This document shows, piece after piece, positions 56,826-64,000 of a stretch of 64,000 bases of DNA. The stretch lies in assembly GCA_002794785.1 (NCBI GenBank), contig NBBA01000007.1, positions 1 through 64,000 of the forward strand, read 5' to 3'. The notes under the pieces are model-generated. The model did no database searches. It was given only the letters and a program-made list of their open reading frames with translations, and had not been told where the DNA came from. The first letter of the stretch is position 1; each line of letters starts with the position of its first letter. The DNA is from Coniferiporia sulphurascens (taxonomy: Eukaryota; Basidiomycota; Agaricomycetes; Hymenochaetales; Hymenochaetaceae). A program made the position numbers and the translations under genes.

Positions 56826-57206
56826 TCACATGCATTCTCCACTAGTCAAAGCTGGAATGCATATCTTAGACACATCACATATACCAGAGCAATACATGTG
56901 TGGGATCCATAGTAAAAGGTTATCAGATGGGTCCCTTACCCATTCATCCTTGTCAATCCTGTTTGGAGAGTGTGATCCTCCTACTTGGAAACTTGCTTGT
57001 ACAACATTTGTACCCCAGATCCTCATGGTCTTGTCATCCAAGCCAGACACAATGTGTCTTCCATCAGGGGAGTAGGCAACAGAATTGATACCTCTTAAAT
57101 GACCTGTGAGAGGCTCTCCCACAGGATTCCCAGTCTGGGCATCCCACATCCTCAGGGTGCTGTCCCAAGAGCCAGAGACAATGTGTCTTCCATCAGGGGA
57201 GTGTCA
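56826..57206 (-). pseudogene. C-terminal fragment of a WD40-repeat protein (NACHT-WD40/HET-E type)
   Basis: On the minus strand the frame starts abruptly at 57206 in HSPDGRHIVSGSWDSTLRMW and continues with TGHLRGINSVAYSPDGRHIV and DKTMRIWG, that is one and a half highly regular WD units. A C-terminal tail (DKDEWVRDPSDNLLLWIP) follows, with a stop at 56826-56828. Nearly identical repeats with this tail are usual for basidiomycete NACHT-WD40 proteins; the NACHT part is not in the window. The frame is cut exactly where the plus strand reads TGTCATGAC, a plausible LTR end, so the gene was probably split by the chromovirus. Confidence 0.75.
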
Positions 57207-57500
57207 TGACTTGCAGTGTGAATGATGAGATCAAGTAATCAATATAAGCTCAAGACCTGCAAACTTTGAACCACTGATAGAGTGCTTGCAACTGCAAGGA
57301 ATCCACAAGTCAATATTCAGTAAACTAATCACTATTTACTACACTTGCCTGCAAGGAATCCACAAGAGGTCAAAAGTGGAAAACCTTGCTACAGTGAAAA
57401 GGAGAGGTTTATATATCTCTGAGGCCTCACAAGAACAGAGGCAGTGCTACTGTATAGTATCAGTCAGTGCACTGTGTCATGTGACTATATACCAACTACT

Positions 57501-57610
57501 GTTAGTAAATTGATGAAAATCATGATCACCAGATTGATGGATTAGCAAGATCAATGTTAGTAAATTGATGAAAATTGTGATTGCCAGATCAACAGATTAG
57601 CAAGATTGAC
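57501..57610. repeat. Direct tandem duplication, 2 x 55 bp
   Basis: GTTAGTAAATTGATGAAAAT begins both units (57501 and 57556). The copies differ at several positions, mostly transitions, which in fungi can reflect methylation-linked decay of repeats. Confidence 0.85.
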
Positions 57611-58640
57611 ATGGAGAGACCCATAAATGCAATAGATACCCAGGGAATGTGTCAGTGATGTAAAGATGCAAATCTAATTAGCTGGAAGGTATTCAACATA
57701 GCATGTGCAATGATAGGTGCAAACACAGGGTATGACAATTGCCAAATTATACTTGATCATACTACAAGGGAAGTACAGGTAATGGACAGACATGAAATTG
57801 TAATTGAACACAAAGCCACAATGTTCTCATATCAATTAAACAAGTATGTAATCAATGCTTACATCAGAACTAGAATATGTAATCGCCCACACAATAACTT
57901 ATGTTATCAACAAACAGTGATAGCACAAACTGATTACATAAAGAATGCCAACCAAATAGTTCATAATGTAAATAAACAATTATGAGAACAAATGTTCACA
58001 TACATGAACACCTTTGTAGCCAAAGGACATACAACAGTGGATTGAAGAGAAGAAGGAGCCCCTAATATGATGAATGTAGATAGGGAAATACTCATGCACT
58101 GGTTCAATGAGGAACCATCATACTGGATCATGGCAGGATACAATAGGATTGTAAACCTTATGAATATTGGACCCAAAGAGCTCTTTATGCTAGTAGATGA
58201 CAGGACACCAGAAGAGACCCCTGCATATGGACAAATTAATCTATAAACAAAAACAGGAGGTGGAATGTCTCAGTCGAAGTCAATGGTAATAAATAACAAG
58301 CCACAACAAGATAAGATTCAGAAGGCAAGCATAAGTGCTGAGCCACACAAGTATATCTAAGTGTTCGGCTAAAAGTAGCCGATGGAAGCAAGGCGATCAA
58401 TTGAAGACGTAATTGATGAGAGCCAAGTATAGTGCATTGCACAGCAGAACCAATTAGGAAATCAAGAGAAGCATCATAGATATAGTAGTATCCAAGACTG
58501 GTTACCTTAGGTATTATACTGTATGACTCAATGGAAACTTGGTGGAGGTTCTAGCATAGGATAAAGATAGCATGGTAGGCTGTAGAACATACCGGAATAG
58601 ACTGTTGACTCATAGGACACTTAGTAATAGTTAAAACGCA

Positions 58641-59208
58641 TGTACTGTTAAGCTCAACGGTTATGCGGTGATCGACGTTGGGGCTTCCTGATCATCGGAA
58701 CTGATGGTATGGCAACGGGGCTTCCTAGATGTCGTAAGTCGAGGATGATTGTTGGCAGGGCTTCCTGATCAACAATGTGGACACAGTAGGCTTCTTAGCG
58801 GAGTCGGGTTACGACGAAGCGACTATTGGCACAGTGGCACACAGTAGACTGGTGGTAGCAGATAATGGGCTTGTATGAACAAAGAGCACAAGCTTAGGGC
58901 TTGTGCTACTGAAGTTACATGCTTATATGCTACTCTATGTGTTTGCTACTGTAGCGACTTGGTTAGGTGTGTTTACCAGACTATGGAAGGTCATGGAAAC
59001 TCAAGGAATGCCTTGGTAATACAAGTATGGTGATCAGTAAGCAAAGCATGTCATGATGGTGCAGTAAGGTGTCATCATGGCGTCTTATGGCACAAGGTGA
59101 ATAAGGATGAGTAAGGCAGAGAAATGGGGGAGTTGCGCTGACTGATGATGACGAAGAGGAAGTGAGTCAGTGCAGTAGAGGAAAGTAAAGGAAAATTGTA
59201 ACATGTAC
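58641..59208 (-). mobile_element. Solo LTR 1 (58646-59203) with TGTAC target duplication
   Basis: On the plus strand it begins TGTTAAGC and ends GAAAATTGTAACA; TGTAC flanks both sides. It is minus-oriented and longer (558 bp) than the three similar LTRs at 59409, 60520 and 61587, with which it shares both ends and the GAACAAAGAGCACAAGCTTA block. It also carries a degenerate GGGCTTCCTGATCA-type repeat (58680-58800). No internal retroviral region remains, as after LTR-LTR recombination. Confidence 0.8.
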
Positions 59209-59403
59209 AAGCATATACTGGAATGTTCCTATGACTTATAAATCGAGAATAGTATGTGGTGGTACATACCAGAATGTAGTAAATAGACTACAACATGTAG
59301 GGTACAAAAGCCCAACATAAAATTGTGGTAAAAAGCAGTTTAATTCACCTCTTGTCTCTTACCACCATCATCAGCTCTAACACTCTAGTGAGTGGAGGGT
59401 ACT

Positions 59404-59830
59404 AAGCCTGTTACAAATTTCCCTTACTCATCGCCTTTATCAGCATTTAGTCATCTCCACTGACTAATCCACCTTGTACACTGACTGATCTTAACCATGA
59501 CCAGTCAGACTCTTCTATTAGCTTCCATCCCTTTCCATGCTGACTGATCCTTGTCTTTGCTCAGTCAGCCTTCCACCCTGTTCCATATGTTTCTATGCAT
59601 GTATATAAGGACTTGCTTTCAGAGCACTAAGCCTTAAGCTTGTGCTCTTCATTCAATAGAGCCTACTTGTTCACTATCTCCTCTATGGGATACTAAGTCA
59701 CCAGTCATCAGTCTACTAGTCCTTGGGGAAACCCTTGCTCAAATATCGTCTTGTCTCTACCTTGTCTTACTCGGTCAATCCTTGTCGATCGCTTACTAAG
59801 CCTTACCTAATCAGTAGGCTTAACAAAGCC
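59404..59830 (+). mobile_element. Solo LTR 2 (59409-59825) with AAGCC target duplication
   Basis: Begins TGTTACAAATTTCCCTTACTC and ends AGTAGGCTTAACA; AAGCC lies at 59404-59408 and 59826-59830. A TATATAAGG box (about 59603-59611) followed by CTTGTGCTCTTCATTCAATA marks the likely promoter and R region, so the LTR is plus-oriented, opposite to its relatives. U3 holds many TGACTGA/TCAGTCA motifs. Confidence 0.93.
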
Positions 59831-60039
59831 TACCCTAAACTAACTAGTAAATTGTGTGAATCTGTTATTACTTGTTTCTAACCCTTAATCAGGGAGTGAA
59901 TCTAACAACTACCATGTGACTGCTGATCATGTGTGCATATGGCAGGAATCCTAATGCGGTAAGTTGATGAATAATGACAGGAAAAATAAGTAAAAATATG
60001 GAAAATGATTGGAAAAATGAGGGGATTCCTGACATTACC

Positions 60040-60519
60040 CCCCTCTAAGGATGCTCTTAAAGAGTGTTGCCTCATCTGGTAAAGGAAAATCTACACAGTC
60101 CATTAAATTTGTCAAAGGAATAAAATTCAAATCAAGAAAATTTATGTGCCTTGGCGCCCCTGGGTTCTCCTTATAAAATGCTCGGATTTTAGCTTTAGCA
60201 TGATCTAGGTTACCCTCAGGCTCCCATCAATTGCTTGCAGCATTATATCCTTTCCATCATACCAAATACTGCAGCCTTCCTCACTGCATTCTTGAATCCA
60301 AAACCTTCTCCACTTCATACTCCTCTTCACCTTGTATCTGTACCAGTGGGGGCGGTTTCTGAATACGTCCTTGGATTTCATTGGCAACATGCTTTGTCAG
60401 CAGTGAAATATGGAAGACTGGGTGTATACACATCAATATCGGTAATTCCAGCTTATAGTTCAAGTCACCTAGTTTTTCTAGGATTTTGAATGGTCCTAGG
60501 CATCAATTTGCTAATTTCT
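60040..60519 (-). pseudogene. Chromovirus integrase C-terminus and chromodomain remnant
   Basis: Minus-strand frame with LGDLNYKLELPILMCIHPVF and HISLLTKHVANEIQGRIQKP, the usual integrase GPY/F-type tail, then EEEYEVEKVLDSRMQ and LQYLVWYDGKDI-like chromodomain strings (about 60335-60240), with stops between. Chromodomains let these elements target heterochromatin. Joined to 60924 onward once solo LTR 3 is removed. Confidence 0.75.
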
Positions 60520-60928
60520 GTTAAGCCTAAGGATTAGGTAAGGCTTAGTAAGTGATCGGCGAGGATCGACCAAGTAGTGTGAGGTAGAGACAAGATGACA
60601 ATTGAGCAAGGGTTTCCCTGAGGACTAGTGGACTGGTGGACTGGTGACTGGTGACTTAATATCCCACAGAAGAGACAGTAGACAAGTAGGCTCTATTGAA
60701 CAAAGAGCACAAGCTTAAGGCTTAGTGCTCTGAAAGTGAGTCCTTATATACATGTGTAGAAACCTATGGAACATGATGGAAGGCTGACTGAGCAAAGACA
60801 AAGGTCAGTCAGCATGGAAGGGAATAGAAACTGGTAGAAGAGTCTGACTGATCATGAGGCTAGGATCAGTCAGCAAAGATGACTGATGCTGATAAAGGTG
60901 ATGAGTAAAGGAAATTTGTAACAATTTC
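60515..60928 (-). mobile_element. Solo LTR 3 (60520-60923) with ATTTC target duplication
   Basis: 404 bp, TGTTAAGCC...TTTGTAACA on the plus strand, flanked by ATTTC at 60515-60519 and 60924-60928. Same family as solo LTRs 2 and 4 (TATATAAGGACT box in minus orientation, TGACTGA motifs). It splits the integrase tail of the chromovirus. Confidence 0.93.
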
Positions 60929-61586
60929 CTTGTGCTGGATACAGCAACATTCTTTGCATCCAGTCAAACCATATCTCCAACTGCCAATTCTGGTACATCT
61001 GCCATGAATCTATCATAGGCATGCTTCATCCAATCTGCCGCCACCTCCAATGCTGCCCTTGCTTCCTCTTGGGCCTTCCTCATCTCTTCTACCCTCTCAT
61101 CTGCTGCAGGTACACACGCTAACCCTGGACTAGGGGAAATCATAAACTCTGGGTCATATCCATATATGGTGTGGAATGGAGTCAATTTGGTTGCTGAGTG
61201 TATATTATTATTGTGTGCGAACTTGGCAATGGCTAATAATTCAGCCCAGTTTGTCTGTTGTTTATTGATGTAAGCACACAGGTACTGTTCTAACTCCTGA
61301 TTAACCTGTTCTGTCTGCCCATCTGTCTGTGGGTGGAATGCCATCGACATGGCTTCCTTGATTCCCAGTCACACAAATACCTGTCTAAGAAACTGTGCCA
61401 CAAACTGTGGCCCTCGATCCAATATCACCTTCTGCAGTGTCCCATGCAATTTCCAAACATGTTTCAAGAATAAATCTGCAATTCTTTCAGTGGTTATGTC
61501 AGATGTGGTGGGAATGAAACGCACTTGTTTAGTTAATCAATCCACCACCACAAATATCACATCAAATTCCTCTGATTTGGGAAGCT
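60924..61586 (-). pseudogene. Chromovirus integrase core remnant
   Basis: Minus-strand frame with HPQTDGQTEQVNQELEQYLC (about 61335-61275), the conserved block after the second catalytic Asp of Ty3/gypsy integrases, then NWAELLAIAKFAHNN, TPFHTIYGYDPEF and a helical C-terminal region with RFMADVPELAVGDMVWLDA. An in-frame stop and frame changes upstream (61350-61560) show decay. Confidence 0.85.
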
Positions 61587-61996
61587 TGTTAAGCCTACTG
61601 ATTAGGTGAGGATCAACTGAGTGATACGAGGTAGAGACAAGATGATGATTGAGCAAGGGTTTCCCCAAGGACTAGTGAACTGGTGGACTGGTGACTGGTG
61701 GCTTAATATCCCACAGAGGAGATAGTAGACAAGTAGGCTCTATTGAACAAAGAGCACAAGCTTAAGGCTTAGTGCTCTGAAGGCGAGTCCTTATATACAT
61801 GCATAGAAACATATGGAACAGGGTGGAAGGCTGACTGAGTGAAGACAAGGGTCAGTCAGCATGGAAGGGAATAGAAACAGATAGAAGAATCTGACTGATC
61901 ATGAGGTTAGGATCAGTCAGTGTACAAGGTATATCAGTCAGTTAAGATGACTAATACTGATAAAGGCGATGAGTAAGGGAAATTTGTAACAAAGCT
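61582..61996 (-). mobile_element. Solo LTR 4 (61587-61991) with AAGCT target duplication
   Basis: 405 bp, TGTTAAGCC...TTTGTAACA on the plus strand, flanked by AAGCT at 61582-61586 and 61992-61996. Same family and orientation as solo LTR 3. It interrupts integrase between the DNA-binding zinc domain and the catalytic core. Confidence 0.93.
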
Positions 61997-62510
61997 GAGT
62001 AATCAGATCACATGTAATCACTTGCCAGGGTGCAGTGGGTACTCTGTTTGGTTGTAATGGTCCCACCAGGATCTTGGTCGAGTTCTTGGTTTGTGCACAT
62101 GTATCACATCTTGAGACATACTTCTTGACAAAGATCAACATTCCAGGCCACCAGTAGTTACAGCTCACCAGCTTGTAAGTTTTCCATCATCCTGGGTGAC
62201 TGGCTGTGGCAGAATCATGGTGTATTGCCACAATCTGCCATCGGAGTTCTTCATCTTTGGGCATGTATACTTTTCCTTTAAACAGCAGCAGACCATCCTC
62301 TGTGTTCCACTCCTCTAATCCCTTCTTCATTGCCCTTGGCACTCCATTCTTCAACTTCTCTATTGCTTCCACCAAATCCTCATCATACTCCTTTGACTCC
62401 CTAATCTTCCTCAGCAATGTCTTATCTCCCTCCACCATTGTCATTCCCCACCTCATTGCCAACACTTTCAGCTGATCTGGACTAAGCAAAATTCATTCCT
62501 TATTATCAGG
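61992..62510 (-). pseudogene. Chromovirus integrase zinc-binding domain remnant
   Basis: Minus-strand frames read IVAIHHDSATASHPG (first His pair of the HHCC domain), then, after a frame break, NYWWPGMLIFVKKYVSRCDT and CAQTKN (the Cys pair), VGPLQPNRVPTAPWQVITCD. Order and spacing are those of Ty3/gypsy integrase. Broken by a stop near 62185. Confidence 0.85.
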
Positions 62511-63278
62511 TCCTTCAGGGGCAAGGTCCCATTGCCTGGACAATGCATCGGGTTTTCCCCCCTGTCGGCCTGGTCAATAAGAAATGACAAAGTTAAAATG
62601 ACTCAGAAAATGACTCCATCTGGCCTGTCTTCATGTCAGAGTTTGTGATGTGGTGGAGTACAATAAATTCTTATGATCAGATAGAGCCTCAACTGGGTGT
62701 TCCCCTCCTTCCAGGTAGTGCCTCTATTCATCAAAGGCTCGTACAATTGCCAATAATTCTTTGTCATAAATTTCATAATTTCGCTCAGCATCATTCAGTG
62801 ACTTGGAGTAAAATGTGACAGGGTGATATTTCCCATTGTGTCCTTTCTGTGATAATACTGCTCCAGTCGTGAAATCAGAGGAATCACACTCTACCAAGGA
62901 GGGTTGCTTCAAGTCCAGCATTGCTAACACAGGTGCCTCCACAAATGCTCCTTTCAAGGAATCAAAGGCTGTCTGCTCTTCTGATCCACATTCCCATTTC
63001 ACTTCCTTCTGCAGCAGCCTGGTCATGGGTGACACAATTTTTGAGAACCCATCAATAAATCACTGATAGAAGTTCACAAACCCAAGGAAGGCCTGAATGT
63101 CCTTAACCTTCCTTGGTGTTGGCCACTCCATGACTGCCTTCACCTTCCCCTCATCCATCCACACTCGACCTTCTGAAATCTTCAAACCAAGGTATTCGAC
63201 TTCATTCTGAAAGACTTTACACTTTTCTGGCTTACAGAACAAGTCATGGTCTTGTAGACACTTCAGTACTTCACAAAC
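62511..63278 (-). pseudogene. Chromovirus RT thumb/connection and RNase H remnant
   Basis: Minus-strand frames: LQDHDLFCKPEKCKVFQNEV and YLGLKISEGRVWMDEGKVKA (RT C-terminus, about 63270-63150), AFLGFVNFYQ, then LVECDSSDFTTGAVLSQ (RNase H first Asp, about 62900) and SKSLNDAERNYEIYDKELLA (RNase H Glu, about 62800-62740). Stops separate the blocks. Confidence 0.88.
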
Positions 63279-63725
63279 TGTTAGGTGGCGGCTGGGAATA
63301 ACTCGACAGGGCCCCGAAGAGATTGACGAAATGCTGACTAGTGAGAAGGGAGCACCCAGTAATCTGAGAGGGGGGCTCAGAGGGACTATGCTCAGATCAC
63401 GCATAATGCTAAGTCGACATGATGGTAAGTAGATTACTCAAATGAACAGACCATACAGGTAAATACCTAAGTCGACATGACAGTAAGTAGAAGAGAAGAA
63501 CAGGAAACAATAATGTTTGGCTCAACTACTTATAGGGCTGGGGTGTCACGTGAAGGTATTACCAAAAGGGAAAGGTCACAAGTCATAATGAGTCATTTGA
63601 CTAAAGGGGATCAGGGAAACAGGTGATCATGCCGAAAGGGGAAATGTGAAAGGAAAGGACAGAAAAGGAAAAAGGATCGGAGGTAGACGAAAAAGGAAAG
63701 AAGATCAACCACATCTAACACAAAC
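63274..63725 (-). mobile_element. Solo LTR 5 (63279-63720), different family, CAAAC target duplication
   Basis: 442 bp, TGTTAGGTGGCGG...ACATCTAACA on the plus strand, flanked by CAAAC at 63274-63278 and 63721-63725. It shares no obvious sequence with solo LTRs 1-4. A CTATAAGTAGTTGAGCC promoter-like block on the minus strand suggests minus orientation. A repeat of CTAAGTCGACATGA...GTAAGTAG occurs twice inside (about 63411 and 63468). It splits reverse transcriptase of the chromovirus. Confidence 0.9.
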
Positions 63726-63999
63726 ATGCTGAATATGTTCCTGATGATTTTTCGAAAAGATTAAGATGTCATCGAGGTAGATAATCACATAGACCCCTGA
63801 TAAATCTTTGAAGATGTCATTCATCATGTACTGAAAGGTTGCCAGTGCATTGGTCAACCCAAACGTCATCACCATCAGTTCGAAAAGTCCCTTATTTGTC
63901 TGGAAGGCCACCTTCCACTTACCCCTTCCTTTATCCTCACATTATGGTATCCCCAGCACAAATCCAGCACCAAGAACACCTTCACTTGTGCCAACTGGT
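63721..63999 (-). pseudogene. Chromovirus reverse transcriptase palm remnant (runs off window)
   Basis: Minus-strand frame TNKGLFELMVMTFGLTNALA, then TFQYMMNDIFKDLSGVYVII and YLDDILIFSKN: motif B region and the YLDD catalytic box (about 63775) of Ty3/gypsy RT. The rest of RT, protease and gag would lie beyond the right end of the window. Confidence 0.9.
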
Positions 64000-64000
64000 C

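Larger units (their letters stand above)
57207..60034 (-). mobile_element. Probable 3' LTR of the chromovirus, interrupted by two solo LTRs
   Basis: In minus orientation a polypurine tract (AGAGGGGGGTAA, complement of about 60036-60049) is followed directly by TGTCAGGAATCCCC, the usual start of a 3' LTR. A matching outer end, GTCATGACA, lies at 57207 against the broken WD40 gene. Removing the two solo LTRs with their extra duplications leaves about 1.84 kb, long for a fungal chromovirus LTR, so the outer limit is tentative. The stretch contains two short plus-strand frames of unknown kind (57710-57985 and about 58068-58245) and a 55-bp tandem duplication. Confidence 0.45.

Noticed and set aside
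1..64000. CRISPR arrays, bacterial operons, tRNA or rRNA genes
   Set aside because: No spaced direct-repeat array, no ribosome-binding pattern, and no box A/box B pair or rRNA core sequence was seen; the introns and gene families are fungal.

Overview
The window reads as nuclear DNA of a filamentous basidiomycete, most likely an Agaricomycete. Genes are cut by many introns of about 50 bp with GT...AG ends. Fungus-specific families are present: a KRE6/SKN1 glucan-synthesis protein, DUF6534 and DUF6533 membrane proteins, a class I hydrophobin, a self-sufficient CYP505-type P450 and an ArAE/FUSC-type membrane protein. The gene models below were built by joining reading frames across GT/AG borders by eye; no search was run.

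1-14 kb is ordinary gene space: a partial KRE6/SKN1 gene (-), a cytochrome P450 (+), a DUF6534 seven-helix protein (+), a secreted aldose 1-epimerase-like protein (+) and a PAAF1/Rpn14-type WD40 protein (-). A young non-LTR retrotransposon (14571-19113, poly(A), 14-bp target duplication, intact endonuclease/RT/RNase H ORF) sits in the shared upstream region between the WD40 gene and a divergent full-length ABCC transporter (19408-25356).

25.6-32 kb is accessory. A 1.9-kb CACTA/EnSpm-like DNA element (25671-27569; 15-bp perfect terminal inverted repeats, AGT target duplication, palindromic subterminal repeats) carries pieces that look like captured host exons. It is followed by a DUF6533 gene (-), a decayed neighbour and a 450-bp foldback repeat.

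32.8-45.3 kb holds a UbiA-family prenyltransferase/terpene-cyclase-like gene (+), a convergent CYP505-type P450-reductase fusion (-) and an ArAE/FUSC membrane protein gene (+). This layout could be a small secondary-metabolite locus. Next come a GFA-family (CENP-V/S-(hydroxymethyl)glutathione synthase fold) gene built from nine exons, five of them 12-25 nt long, and a class I hydrophobin.

48.5-57 kb is mostly non-coding. It holds an 857-bp retroposed element with an AAAAAT-repeat tail and a 13-bp target duplication, a GNAT acetyltransferase, an orphan coding fragment, a 145-bp near-perfect palindrome and a WD40 gene fragment. From 57.2 kb to the end is a retrotransposon graveyard: a degenerate minus-strand Ty3/gypsy chromovirus (RT, RNase H, integrase, chromodomain) whose 3' end appears to cut the WD40 gene. 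It is broken by five solo LTRs, each with a perfect 5-bp target duplication.
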